Below are positions 26,322 to 35,120 of a DNA stretch of 64,000 bases, piece after piece; positions within the stretch are counted from its first letter, which is position 1; each line of letters begins with the position of its first letter. The stretch comes from Magnetaquicoccus sp039908525 (GTDB taxonomy: Bacteria; Pseudomonadota; Magnetococcia; Magnetococcales; Magnetaquicoccaceae). The notes under the pieces are model-generated. The model saw only the letters and a list, made by a program, of their open reading frames with translations, ran no database searches and was not told where the DNA came from. The position numbers and the translations under genes were made by a program. The stretch lies in contig JAMOAY010000007.1 in the NCBI GenBank assembly GCA_039908525.1, positions 66,714-130,713 of the forward strand, read 5' to 3'.

Positions 26322-28040
26322 ATGATACAGAAAAGCGTTTTGAAACAGGCATCTTTGCTGACTGGCACGCTGCTGATGGCCGTGGCGATGACCGCAGGAG
26401 GCCCATTGGCAAGCCAGGCCTACGCCGCAAACGAGAAACCCGCCGAGAAACCCGCTGCAGGGGACGCCATGGTGCCGGTGCCACCCCCTCCCCCCCCCAT
26501 CACCGTCAAAGAGATGGAGACCGCCAAGCAGATCTATTTTGAGCGGTGTGCCGGTTGTCACGGCGTATTGCGCAAGGGTGCCACGGGCAAACCGCTGACC
26601 CCCGATTTGACCTACAATCTGGGCACCGATTACCTGGTCCATTTCATCACCCACGGCTCGGCGGCCGGCATGCCCTCCTGGGGTGACTCGGGCACCTTGA
26701 GCAAGGCCGAGATCGATCTCATGGCCCGTTTTCTGCAGCACCCGGCGCCGGTCCCGCCCGAGTTTGGTCTGAAAGAGATGGAGGCCACCTGGAAGGAGAT
26801 TATTCCGGTCAAGGACCGCCCCACCAAAAAGATGAACGCCTACAACCTGGAAAACATCTTTTCCGTGACACTGCGTGATTCCGGGCAGATTGCCATCATC
26901 GACGGGGACAGCAAGAAGATCATCTCCGTGGTGGACACCGGCTATGCGGTGCATATCTCCCGCCTTTCAACTTCCGGTCGCTATCTGTTCGTCATCGGTC
27001 GTGACGCCCGGGTCAACCTGATCGATCTGTGGATGGAAAAACCGAACAATGTCGCCACCATCAAGGTGGGTCTGGAGGCTCGCTCAGTGGAAACCTCCAA
27101 ATACAAGGGTTGGGAAGACAAGTTGGCCATTGCCGGCTCCTATTGGCCGCCCCAGTATGTGATCATGGAGGGTAACACCCTGAAGCCCCTGAAGGTGGTC
27201 TCCACCCGTGGCAATGTGGTGGGTACAGGTGACTATCACCCCGAACCCCGTGTGGCGGCAATTGTGGCCTCTCACGAGCATCCGGAGTTCATCGTCAATG
27301 TCAAAGAGACCGGCAAGGTGATGCTGGTGGACTACTCCGACTTGGCCAATCTGCAATCGGTGACGATCGACACGGCGCAGTTTCTGCACGATGGTGGTTG
27401 GGACTCGACCAAGCGGTATTTCATGACCGCTGCCAACAAGTCCAACAAGGTTGTCGTCATCGATTCCAAGGATCGGAAATTGACAAAGCTGGTCGATGTG
27501 GGGGCGATTCCCCATCCCGGTCGCGGCGCCAATTTTGTCGATCCCAAGTTCGGTCCCGTGTGGGCCACCAGCCACCTGGGTGACGAGACCATCTCTCTGA
27601 TCGGTACCGACCCGGTCGGCCATCCCAAACAGGCATGGACCGTGGTCCGTACCCTGAAAGGGCAAGGTGGTGGCTCTCTCTTCATCAAGACCCACCCGAA
27701 GTCCAACAACCTGTGGATCGACACCCCACTCAACCCCGAAGCCAAGATGTCACAAACCATTGCTGTGTATGATATCAAGAACATGGAAAAAGGGTTTGAG
27801 GTGCTGCCTATCGCCGAGTGGGCGGGTCTGGGCGGTGGTGCCCAGAGGGTGGTGCAACCGGAGTACAACAAGAATGGTGATGAGGTCTGGTTCTCGGTCT
27901 GGAACGGCAAGACCGAACAGTCGGCCCTGGTCATCGTCGATGACAAGACCCGCAAGTTGAAGATGGTCATCAAGGATCCCGCCCTGGTGACACCAACTGG
28001 CAAGTTCAACGTGTACAACACCATGCACGACGTTTATTGA
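26322..28040 (+). CDS. nirS: cytochrome cd1 nitrite reductase precursor (NO-forming)
   Basis: NirS reduces nitrite to nitric oxide in the periplasm. The 572-aa precursor has a signal peptide ending around SQAYAA, a low-complexity Pro stretch (VPVPPPPPPI), a cytochrome c domain with C76-A-G-C79-H80, and the eight-bladed d1-heme propeller. The conserved HEHPEF and IPHPGRGAN regions carry the active-site His residues above heme d1. Length fits the family. I chose ATG 26322 because AAGGAG lies eight bases before it and a signal peptide follows. The heme d1 assembly genes nirC-F-D/L-J-N follow on the same strand. An FNR/Dnr-type box lies 94 bp upstream. Confidence 0.96.
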   Translation: MIQKSVLKQASLLTGTLLMAVAMTAGGPLASQAYAANEKPAEKPAAGDAMVPVPPPPPPITVKEMETAKQIYFERCAGCHGVLRKGATGKPLTPDLTYNLGTDYLVHFITHGSAAGMPSWGDSGTLSKAEIDLMARFLQHPAPVPPEFGLKEMEATWKEIIPVKDRPTKKMNAYNLENIFSVTLRDSGQIAIIDGDSKKIISVVDTGYAVHISRLSTSGRYLFVIGRDARVNLIDLWMEKPNNVATIKVGLEARSVETSKYKGWEDKLAIAGSYWPPQYVIMEGNTLKPLKVVSTRGNVVGTGDYHPEPRVAAIVASHEHPEFIVNVKETGKVMLVDYSDLANLQSVTIDTAQFLHDGGWDSTKRYFMTAANKSNKVVVIDSKDRKLTKLVDVGAIPHPGRGANFVDPKFGPVWATSHLGDETISLIGTDPVGHPKQAWTVVRTLKGQGGGSLFIKTHPKSNNLWIDTPLNPEAKMSQTIAVYDIKNMEKGFEVLPIAEWAGLGGGAQRVVQPEYNKNGDEVWFSVWNGKTEQSALVIVDDKTRKLKMVIKDPALVTPTGKFNVYNTMHDVY

Positions 28041-28066
28041 TCGTGTTGGGTGTTGTTTGAGTGTCC

Positions 28067-28095
28067 GGCGCCTCCCACTCCGTGCGGGGGGCGCC
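28067..28095 (+). other. strong hairpin between nirS and nirC
   Basis: GGCGCCTCCC (28067-28076) pairs with GGGGGGCGCC (28086-28095), ten base pairs with one G-U, around a nine-base loop. No T-run follows, so it is not a classical intrinsic terminator. Placed 26 bp after the nirS stop, it may stabilise the nirS message or lower expression of the downstream biosynthesis genes. Confidence 0.5.
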
Positions 28096-28174
28096 GCGAA
28101 CCATTGCCTTCCCTGGCCATTCACCTTATCAATGTTGTCGACCTTTCTGTAAAGCCTGTGCCGGAGTGACAAAG

Positions 28175-28507
28175 GTGGGTACCACCATAAAAATTCCTGT
28201 TATTGTATGTATTGTTTTGTTGACTTGGAGCTCCGGGAAAGGATGGGCGGAGGTATCCTGGGGCCGGCAGCAGGAGTTGATCCATTTGTTGCGCCACGAC
28301 TGTGGTTCCTGCCATGGCATGACCCTGCAGGGGGGGCTGGGACCGGCGTTGACGGTGCAGGCACTGGAGGGCAAACCGCCGGAGATGTTGGTAGAGACGA
28401 TCGACCATGGTCGTCCGGAGTTGGCCATGCCGCCGTGGAAGGGATTGTTGAACCGGGAAGAGATTCGCTGGCTGGTCGATCTGCTCAAGAAAGGAACCCC
28501 TCCATGA
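28175..28507 (+). CDS. nirC: NirC-like c-type cytochrome
   Basis: The 110-aa precursor has a signal peptide (about 1-25, GTTIKIPVIVCIVLLTW) and one c-heme site (CGSCH) with a distal Met in the AMPPWKGLL segment. NirC-type cytochromes c55x donate electrons for heme d1 maturation or to NirS. I chose GTG 28175 because it begins the signal peptide and has GGAG upstream; the frame is open to 28061 but that part is not protein-like. The stop overlaps the nirF ATG (ATGA). Confidence 0.8.
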   Translation: MGTTIKIPVIVCIVLLTWSSGKGWAEVSWGRQQELIHLLRHDCGSCHGMTLQGGLGPALTVQALEGKPPEMLVETIDHGRPELAMPPWKGLLNREEIRWLVDLLKKGTPP

Positions 28508-29694
28508 AACGCCGTCATCACCTCTCTCCCCGGCGATCGTTGGCCCTGCTGCTCCTGTGCGGCGGATTGTTGCAGGGGTGCGTTCCCTTGCGAGGGGTGG
28601 GGGATATGGGCCTGGTGGTGGAACGGGCCTCGGGCAGTGTGGAGGTGGTGGAGACCAGCGGTCAGACCGTGTTGTTCCGCTTGACCGGGCTGGGAGATCT
28701 CTCCCATGCCTCGGTGGTCTACTCCCGGGATGGGCGCTATGCCTTTGTTTTTGGGCGCGATGGGGGGTTGAGCAAGGTGGACCTGTTGAGTGGTCAACTG
28801 GTCCATCGCACCCTGCAGGCGGGCAACAGTATCGGCGGCGCCATCTCTCAGGATGGTCGTCTGGTGGCGGTGGCCAACTATGAACCGGGTGGGGTGCGGA
28901 TCTTTGATGCGCACACATTGGCCCTGGTGGCCGACATCCCGGCTCGGGGTGCCAATGGCAAACTCTCGAAAGTGGTGGGGTTGGCGGATGCGCCGGGGCA
29001 GCGTTTTGTCTTCAGCCTGTTTGACGCGGATGAAATCTGGCTGGCCGATTTGAGCGACCCCGCACAGCCCGCCATCACCCGTTTCCAGGATGCAGGACAG
29101 CGGCCTTATGACGGCCTGATCTCTCCGGACGGTCGGTATTACATTGCCGGACTGTTCGGCGCCGACGGTTTTTCCCTGTTGGATCTGTGGCATCCCGAAA
29201 AAGGTGTACGACGGATCCTGCCGGAATACGGCCGCGGGGAGCCCAGGCAGTCTGTTTACAAGATGCCCCATTTGCGGGGCTGGGCCATGACCAGCAGCCA
29301 TCTTTTCCTGCCCGCCATGGGTCGGCACGAACTGCTGGTGGTGGATCGACAGCAGTGGCGAGAGGTAGCGCGAATCCCTCTGCACAGCCAACCGGTCTTT
29401 GCCATGGCCCAACCCGATGGTCGGCAGGTTTGGGTAAATTTTGCCCATCCCGATAACGATACCGTGCAGGTGATTGATGTATCGACCTTGCAGGTGATCA
29501 AGACACTGCGCCCCGGACCGGGAGTCATGCACATGGAGTTCACGCCACGGGGAGAACAGGTCTGGCTCTCGGTGCGGGATGAGGATCGGGTGGATGTCTA
29601 CCATACGGGCCGTTTTGAGCGGCTGACAACTCTGCCGGCATCCAAACCCAGCGGCATCTTTTTTTCATCCCGCGCCCATAAAATCGGTTTTTGA
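28504..29694 (+). CDS. nirF: heme d1 biosynthesis lipoprotein NirF
   Basis: NirF is needed for the late steps of heme d1 synthesis in the periplasm. The 396-aa product has a lipoprotein signal with lipobox LLQGC (Cys near residue 26) and a d1-type beta-propeller with repeated 'SxDGRY/xxxG' blades, similar to the propeller of NirS and NirN but lacking a c-heme domain. ATG 28504 overlaps the nirC stop by four bases. Length fits the family. Confidence 0.9.
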   Translation: MKRRHHLSPRRSLALLLLCGGLLQGCVPLRGVGDMGLVVERASGSVEVVETSGQTVLFRLTGLGDLSHASVVYSRDGRYAFVFGRDGGLSKVDLLSGQLVHRTLQAGNSIGGAISQDGRLVAVANYEPGGVRIFDAHTLALVADIPARGANGKLSKVVGLADAPGQRFVFSLFDADEIWLADLSDPAQPAITRFQDAGQRPYDGLISPDGRYYIAGLFGADGFSLLDLWHPEKGVRRILPEYGRGEPRQSVYKMPHLRGWAMTSSHLFLPAMGRHELLVVDRQQWREVARIPLHSQPVFAMAQPDGRQVWVNFAHPDNDTVQVIDVSTLQVIKTLRPGPGVMHMEFTPRGEQVWLSVRDEDRVDVYHTGRFERLTTLPASKPSGIFFSSRAHKIGF

Positions 29695-29722
29695 TCGACG
29701 GTTCAGACGAGGGGCACTCTCC

Positions 29723-30307
29723 ATGACTCCACACGGTACCGCTACAGAAACACCACACGCTCCACCGGTCGGAGCCCACCGTGCCCTGACCGGTCTTGAT
29801 TATAGACTTCTTAATGAATTTCAACATGATATGCCTCTTGTTCCTCACCCTTATCGAGAGCTGGCCAAACGGTTGGGTGTAACAGAAACAATGGTTCTCG
29901 AACGGCTTCGGCAGTTCCAGCAGACCGGTTTGATCAGTCGGGTGGGTGTGGTGGTGCGTCCGCGCAGGGTCGGCGTCAGCACCCTGGCCGCCTTGTGTGT
30001 ACCCCCCGACCGGCTTGAATGGGTGGCCGCCCTTGTCAACACCTTTCCGGAGGTCAATCACAACTATGAACGGGAGCATGATTTCAACCTCTGGTTTGTC
30101 ATCACCGCCATTGATGAAAAGCGTCTCTCCACCATCGTCCGGGAGATCGAGGTACAAAGCGGTTTGACGGTCCATTCCATGCCCATGGAAGAGGATTTCC
30201 ATATTGATCTGGGTTTTGAGATTAAAAAAGATGCTGAACGAACAACAACAACGACTGCTGGCTGCCGTGCAACAGGGTTTTCCACTCACCTCCCGCCCCT
30301 TTCATGA
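29723..30307 (+). CDS. siroheme decarboxylase subunit, NirD/NirG type (AhbA/B family)
   Basis: The 194-aa protein has an Lrp/AsnC-like winged helix (DYRLLNEFQHDMPLVPHPY and onward) and the ferredoxin-like half with VNHNYEREHDFNLWFV, where the conserved His lies. NirD/L/G/H proteins decarboxylate siroheme to didecarboxysiroheme, the first committed step to heme d1. It ends oddly: after GFEIKKDAER the tail (TTTTTAGCRATG and on) is unlike the family and overlaps the next gene by 77 bp, suggesting loss of the original stop. GAGGGG precedes the ATG. Confidence 0.85.
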   Translation: MTPHGTATETPHAPPVGAHRALTGLDYRLLNEFQHDMPLVPHPYRELAKRLGVTETMVLERLRQFQQTGLISRVGVVVRPRRVGVSTLAALCVPPDRLEWVAALVNTFPEVNHNYEREHDFNLWFVITAIDEKRLSTIVREIEVQSGLTVHSMPMEEDFHIDLGFEIKKDAERTTTTTAGCRATGFSTHLPPLS

Positions 30308-30761
30308 GATCGGCCTGCGCATCGGTTTGAGCGAGGAGGAGACACTGGAGGGTTTGCGAGAATTGCAGGAGAGGGGTATCATCAAGCGGATCGGGGTCGT
30401 GGTGCACCATCGTGAATTGGGCTATCGTGCCAATGCCATGGTGGTGTGGGATCTGCCGGACGAGACGGTGCGGATGGCCGAGCAGCAGATCCGTCGTTTC
30501 GATTTTGTCTCCCTGTGCTATTTGCGCCGCCGCTCCCTGCCCGAGTGGCCCTACAATTTTTACTGCATGATCCACGGCCAGCGGAGAGAAGAGACCTTGC
30601 AGCGGGCCGAGCGGATCACCCGTGACTGCGGGCTGGCCCCGTTTGCCCGTCAGGTATTGTTCAGCCGACACCGTTTCAAACAGTGTGGCGCCCACTATTT
30701 CAACAGTCCGTCGTTCACAGAAAGGGCAGCCCATGGACCCCATCGCCAGACGGATCATTAA
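30231..30761 (+). CDS. siroheme decarboxylase subunit, NirL/NirH type (AhbA/B family)
   Basis: The 176-aa Lrp-like protein has FPLTSRPFHEIGLRIGLSEE at the N-terminus and the second-subunit motif CYLRRRSLPEWPYNFYCMIHG. It pairs with the preceding NirD/G-type protein to form the heterodimeric siroheme decarboxylase. ATG 30231 was chosen because the family begins a few residues before QQRLL. It overlaps the previous ORF by 77 bp and the next by 29 bp. Confidence 0.85.
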   Translation: MLNEQQQRLLAAVQQGFPLTSRPFHEIGLRIGLSEEETLEGLRELQERGIIKRIGVVVHHRELGYRANAMVVWDLPDETVRMAEQQIRRFDFVSLCYLRRRSLPEWPYNFYCMIHGQRREETLQRAERITRDCGLAPFARQVLFSRHRFKQCGAHYFNSPSFTERAAHGPHRQTDH

Positions 30762-31746
30762 CGGCCTGCAAAGCGACTTTCCCCTGTGCCCGCAGCCCTT
30801 CGCCGTGGCTGCATCCCGACTGGAGATGACGGAGTCCCAACTCATCGACACCCTGACCGCTCTGCTGCAGGAGGGCTTTTTGACCCGTTTCGGTCCCTTC
30901 TATAACGCGGAGCGGATGGGCGGTGGCTTGACCCTGGCGGCCATGCGTGTCCCGGAAGAGAACTTTGAGAGCGTGGCGGCCCTGGTCAATGCGCAGCCCG
31001 AGGTGGCCCATAATTATGCCAGGGAGCATACCCTGAACATGTGGTTTGTGGTCGCCACCGAACAGAAAGAGGAGGTTGGCGCCGTGCTGACCCGGCTGGA
31101 ATCGTTGACCGGCTGCCCTGTGTTCAATCTGCCCAAGCTGGAAGAGTACCGACTCGGTTTTCAGATCCACCTGCAGGGGGATGAACGGGTTGACACCCGA
31201 CCTTTGCCCGACACATCGGCCGTGGCTGCAACAGACACGGCGGAACCCGATGCCCTCGACCGCGCCCTGATCGAAGCCACCCAGGCGGGCCTTCCCCTGG
31301 TCCCGGAACCCTACCAGTATGTTGCAGAAATAACGGGAGTCGATACAGAAACGGTCACTCGCCGCCTGGAGTTAATGCTGCAGAGAGGCTGGATCCGCCG
31401 ACTGGGAGCGGCGCCCAACCACCATCGGTTGGGATTGCGTGGCAACGGCATGTCGGTCTGGAATCTGCCCGATGCGCGGGTTTCCCAACTGGGCCGGCAG
31501 ATCGCCGACCTTGATTGTGTCACCCACTGCTACCGTCGTCCTCGTCATCTCCCTCATTGGCCCTACAACCTGTTTGTCATGCTCCACGGAGAGAACCGGG
31601 CGGCCGTTGAGCAGAAAAATCGTCAACTGACCGAACTGTTGGGCAGCGACCATCAGGGCCACATGCTGTTGCACAGCACCCGGATCTTGAAGAAAACCGG
31701 TTTGCGCCTGCGCGCTGGAAACGGGGTGGCGGTATGTTTCGCCTGA
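30733..31746 (+). CDS. NirDL-type fused siroheme decarboxylase
   Basis: The 337-aa protein is a natural fusion of both subunit types. The N-half (about 1-155) resembles NirD/G, with VAHNYAREHTLNMWFV. The C-half (about 170-337) resembles NirL/H, with CYRRPRHLPHWPYNLFVMLHG. An acidic linker (TSAVAATDTAEP) joins them. With the two preceding genes there are four such domains, as in Pseudomonas nirDLGH but in three polypeptides. Its 3' end overlaps nirJ by 13 bp. Confidence 0.87.
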   Translation: MDPIARRIINGLQSDFPLCPQPFAVAASRLEMTESQLIDTLTALLQEGFLTRFGPFYNAERMGGGLTLAAMRVPEENFESVAALVNAQPEVAHNYAREHTLNMWFVVATEQKEEVGAVLTRLESLTGCPVFNLPKLEEYRLGFQIHLQGDERVDTRPLPDTSAVAATDTAEPDALDRALIEATQAGLPLVPEPYQYVAEITGVDTETVTRRLELMLQRGWIRRLGAAPNHHRLGLRGNGMSVWNLPDARVSQLGRQIADLDCVTHCYRRPRHLPHWPYNLFVMLHGENRAAVEQKNRQLTELLGSDHQGHMLLHSTRILKKTGLRLRAGNGVAVCFA

Positions 31747-32906
31747 CGCAGTTCATGCGTCGTTTGCTGCAGCCAGCCTCTGGAGAAGGGAGGGTACGAC
31801 CCGGAGGTTCGTCCGCCCCGGGACCGGTGGTGGTCTGGAACCTGCTCAGGCGCTGCAATCTCTCCTGTGCCCACTGTTATTCAGCCTCTGCCGACAAACC
31901 GTTTCATGGCGAGCTCTCCCTGGCGGAGATGGTCCGGGTGTTGGCGGAGCTGAAAGCGTACGGAGTACCGGCCATCATTCTTTCCGGTGGAGAACCTCTG
32001 CTGCATCCCGAGCTGTTCGCAATCGCCCGTCAGGCCAAACAGTTGGGATTCTATCTGGGACTCTCCAGCAACGGCACGGTGATCGACGCGGAGGTGGCCC
32101 GGCGCATCGCCCAGGCGGGGTTTCAATATGTCGGCATCAGCCTGGATGGGCTGGAGACCAACCATGACCGCATGCGCGGCATGCAGGGGGCCTTTCGCCG
32201 CTCGCTGGCGGGCATCCGTCACTGCCGGGAGGTGGGGGTGCAGGCCGGCATCCGCTTCACGCCCACACAAGAAAATGCTGGTGATTTGCCGGAACTGTTG
32301 CAGCGGATGGACGAGGAAGGGGTGGAGCGGCTCTATCTTTCCCATTGGAACTACGCCGGTCGGGGCCGGGTCAACCGGCAGGCGGACGCCAACCACCTCT
32401 CGACCCGCCGCACGATGACGTGGCTGTTTGAACTCTGCCGGACCGATCTGGAGGCCGGATCCGGACGGGAGATCGTCACCGGCAACAACGATGCCGACGG
32501 GGTCTTCTTTCTGTGGTGGGTGCGTCGCCAATGGCCCCATTTGGCAGAGCGGGCCGAGTCGATGTTGCGCAACTGGGGGGGAAACGCCTCCGGGGTCGGA
32601 ATTGCCAATATTGACGAACTGGGCGAGGTGCACCCCGACATTTTCTGGCGCCACCACAGCCTGGGCAATGTGCGCCAGCGCTCCTTTGCGGAGATATGGG
32701 ACAACCCGCAGGATCCCCTGCTGCTGGGTTTGCGCCAGAGGCCGAGACCGGTCAAGGGTCGCTGCGGGAGCTGCCACTACCTCTCCCTCTGTGGCGGCAA
32801 CACGCGGGTACGGGCCTATCAGGTGACCGGGGATCCCTGGGCAGAAGATCCAGGCTGTTATCTGACGGATGAAGAGATCGGAACCCAGGGAGTGCAAGCC
32901 GCATGA
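31734..32906 (+). CDS. nirJ: heme d1 biosynthesis radical SAM protein NirJ
   Basis: NirJ removes the propionate side chains of didecarboxysiroheme by radical chemistry. The 390-aa protein has the radical-SAM cluster motif CNLSCAHCY (CxxxCxxC), the SGGEPLLH SAM-binding motif and a C-terminal SPASM-like set of cysteines (CGSCHYLSLCGGNTR and DPGCY) for a second FeS cluster. It overlaps NirDL at its start and NirN at its stop (ATGA), so translation of the whole set is coupled. Confidence 0.93.
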   Translation: MFRLTQFMRRLLQPASGEGRVRPGGSSAPGPVVVWNLLRRCNLSCAHCYSASADKPFHGELSLAEMVRVLAELKAYGVPAIILSGGEPLLHPELFAIARQAKQLGFYLGLSSNGTVIDAEVARRIAQAGFQYVGISLDGLETNHDRMRGMQGAFRRSLAGIRHCREVGVQAGIRFTPTQENAGDLPELLQRMDEEGVERLYLSHWNYAGRGRVNRQADANHLSTRRTMTWLFELCRTDLEAGSGREIVTGNNDADGVFFLWWVRRQWPHLAERAESMLRNWGGNASGVGIANIDELGEVHPDIFWRHHSLGNVRQRSFAEIWDNPQDPLLLGLRQRPRPVKGRCGSCHYLSLCGGNTRVRAYQVTGDPWAEDPGCYLTDEEIGTQGVQAA

Positions 32907-34474
32907 GATTTTTTTCAACCAGGATACAAGGGATCGCCCTCCTGCTGGCCCTCGGCGGGACGGCACAGGCCGACGCGCCACGGCCAGCAACCGAGCTGTA
33001 TCAGCAGGCCTGCGCCTCCTGCCATCACCCGGACCGACTGGGTGGCATGGGGCCGGCGCTGTTGCCGGAAAATCTTGAGCGATTGCCCAGAAAAGATGCC
33101 CTGGAGGTGATCAGCCGCGGCCGTCCTGCCACCCAAATGGCCGGTTTCGGGACTGCATTCTCTCCGGAGGAGCTGCACTCCCTGGTGACGCTCCTCTACA
33201 CCCCCCTGCCCAATCCGCCTGATTGGAGCGCAGCGGAGATCCAGGCCAGTCACCTCGTCCACCACCCCCAGGCCAGCCTGCCGGACAAACCTGTCCACGG
33301 GGCAGACCCCATGAATCTGTTTATGGTTGTGGAGTTGGGAGATCATCATATCACGGTTCTGGACGGTGACCGTCTGGAACCGATCCACCGTTTTCCCAGC
33401 CGGTTTGCCCTGCATGGCGGCATCAAATACTCTCCGGATGGACGCTATGCCTATATGGCCTCCCGGGATGGCTGGATCGCTCGATTTGATCTTTTCTCAC
33501 TGCAGGTGACGGCCGAGATCCGGGTGGGGATCAACAGCCGCAACATGGCCGTTTCCGGGGATGGTCGTTTTGTGATGGTGGCCAACAGCCTGCCTGCCTC
33601 TCTGGTGGTGCTGGATGGCCAGGATCTGTCGCTGGTCAAGATCATTCCGGTCGTCGGTGCCGAGGGAAAAACCTCCCGTCCCAGTGCTGTCTACACAGCA
33701 GCGCCACGGCACAGTTTCATCGTCGCGCTCAAGGATCTTCCGGAGATCTGGGAGATCCCCTATAACGACAAAGCCCGCCCGATTTATACCGCCACCGTGC
33801 ACGATTTTCAACCAGCCTCCGGAGAGGATCTGCCGGTGGCCAAAGGCCCTTTCCCGATCCGCCGCATTCCTCTGGCGAACAACCTGGATGATTTTTTCTT
33901 CGACCAGCCCTATCACCATCTGATCGGCGCTTCGCGCACGGCCCTCAGCGGACAGGTGATCAATCTGAACGTGGGTCGCAAGATCGCCGACCTGGATATC
34001 GCCGGCATGCCCCATCTGGCCTCCGGGATCACCTGGCCCTATCAGGATACCATGCTCCTGGCGACTCCGAACCTCAAAGAGGGGGAGATCACCGTCATCG
34101 ATCTAACAAACTGGAAAACCATTAAAAAAATAAAAACGTTGGGTCCCGGGTTTTTCATGCGCAGCCACGAAAACAGCCCCTATGCCTGGGCGGATGTCTT
34201 TTTTGGCCCCCACAAGGATGCGGTGCATGTGATTGACAAAACGACGCTGGAGATCGTCAAAACCCTGCGGCCAGCCCCCGGCAAAACCGCAGCCCACGTT
34301 GAATTTACCAGGGATGGTCGGTATGCTCTGCTGAGCATCTGGGAGGTGGACGGGGCGATTGTGGTCTATGATGGCAATACCCTGGAGGAGGTCAAGCGGA
34401 TCCCCATGAAAAAGCCCTCCGGCAAGTACAATGTGTTCAACAAAATCAACCGCTCATCCGGAACCAGCCACTGA
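32903..34474 (+). CDS. nirN: NirN, dihydro-heme d1 dehydrogenase (cytochrome c / d1 propeller)
   Basis: NirN inserts the last double bond of heme d1 before transfer to NirS. The 523-aa precursor has a signal peptide (about 1-23), a c-heme domain with CASCH and a d1-binding eight-bladed propeller (about 130-520) related to NirS. It is shorter at the N-terminus than NirS. It follows nirJ with ATGA overlap. The pentapeptide-repeat gene begins two bases after its stop, so that gene belongs to the same transcript. Confidence 0.9.
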   Translation: MRFFSTRIQGIALLLALGGTAQADAPRPATELYQQACASCHHPDRLGGMGPALLPENLERLPRKDALEVISRGRPATQMAGFGTAFSPEELHSLVTLLYTPLPNPPDWSAAEIQASHLVHHPQASLPDKPVHGADPMNLFMVVELGDHHITVLDGDRLEPIHRFPSRFALHGGIKYSPDGRYAYMASRDGWIARFDLFSLQVTAEIRVGINSRNMAVSGDGRFVMVANSLPASLVVLDGQDLSLVKIIPVVGAEGKTSRPSAVYTAAPRHSFIVALKDLPEIWEIPYNDKARPIYTATVHDFQPASGEDLPVAKGPFPIRRIPLANNLDDFFFDQPYHHLIGASRTALSGQVINLNVGRKIADLDIAGMPHLASGITWPYQDTMLLATPNLKEGEITVIDLTNWKTIKKIKTLGPGFFMRSHENSPYAWADVFFGPHKDAVHVIDKTTLEIVKTLRPAPGKTAAHVEFTRDGRYALLSIWEVDGAIVVYDGNTLEEVKRIPMKKPSGKYNVFNKINRSSGTSH

Positions 34475-34475
34475 T

Positions 34476-35120
34476 ATGCCCTGCACCCCTCCCCGCCTCC
34501 TTGTTGCACCCATGATCTCCTGGCTCGCGGACCCGCAAATTGCCCGTGGCCGTCTGGCAGGTCTGTGGGTGGCGGGCTTCCTGCTCTCGATCCTGACAGC
34601 TCTGCCCGCCACGGCGCAGGCCATGAATCCCGCCCATCAGGCCCGTTTGCAAGCCGAGAACAAGTGCCCGAAATGTGATCTGCAATATTCCAACTGGCAG
34701 CGGGCCGAGCTGAGCGGGGCGGAGTTGAACGGGGTGATCCTGTACAAAAGCCAGCTGCAGGCTGCCCGTTTGACGGGCAGCCACCTGGTGTGGGCCAACC
34801 TGGAGCTGGCGGACCTGACCGACGCCAATCTGATCCAGGCGGACCTGACCGGGGCAGATTTGCGGCAGGCGATCCTGACCCGTGCCCGCTTGACCAAGGC
34901 CTATCTGTATGGGGCCAATCTGGCGGGAGCCCAGGCCAGAGGGGCCGACTTTGACGGAGCATTCCTCAAGGGTGTCAATCTGACCGGCGCGGATCTGCGT
35001 GAGAGCAATTTGCGGGGCGCCAATCTGGAACGGGCCGTATTGACCCATGCCCTGCTGGGCGGGGCCATCTGGAGTGACGGGCGCGTGTGTCATGCCGATT
35101 CAAAAGGCAATTGCCAGTGA
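34476..35120 (+). CDS. exported pentapeptide-repeat protein A
   Basis: The ~214-aa protein has a hydrophobic N-terminal export signal (about 27-46, ending ATAQAM), a CxxC motif (KCPKCDL) and about 24 pentapeptide units of A(N/D)LxX type (WANLELADLTDANLIQADLT and onward), forming a right-handed quadrilateral beta-helix. It ends with SDGRVCHADSKGNC, a Cys-containing cap. Its place after nirN, with its stop overlapping the next gene (GTGA), puts it in the nir operon. The function is unknown. ATG 34512 is an alternative start. Confidence 0.75.
   Translation: MPCTPPRLLVAPMISWLADPQIARGRLAGLWVAGFLLSILTALPATAQAMNPAHQARLQAENKCPKCDLQYSNWQRAELSGAELNGVILYKSQLQAARLTGSHLVWANLELADLTDANLIQADLTGADLRQAILTRARLTKAYLYGANLAGAQARGADFDGAFLKGVNLTGADLRESNLRGANLERAVLTHALLGGAIWSDGRVCHADSKGNCQ

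Noticed and set aside
29690..29712. Possible third FNR/Dnr box before the NirD-type gene (TTGATCGACGGTTC)
   Set aside because: The second half-site does not match RTCAA, and it lies at the nirF stop inside a continuous operon.
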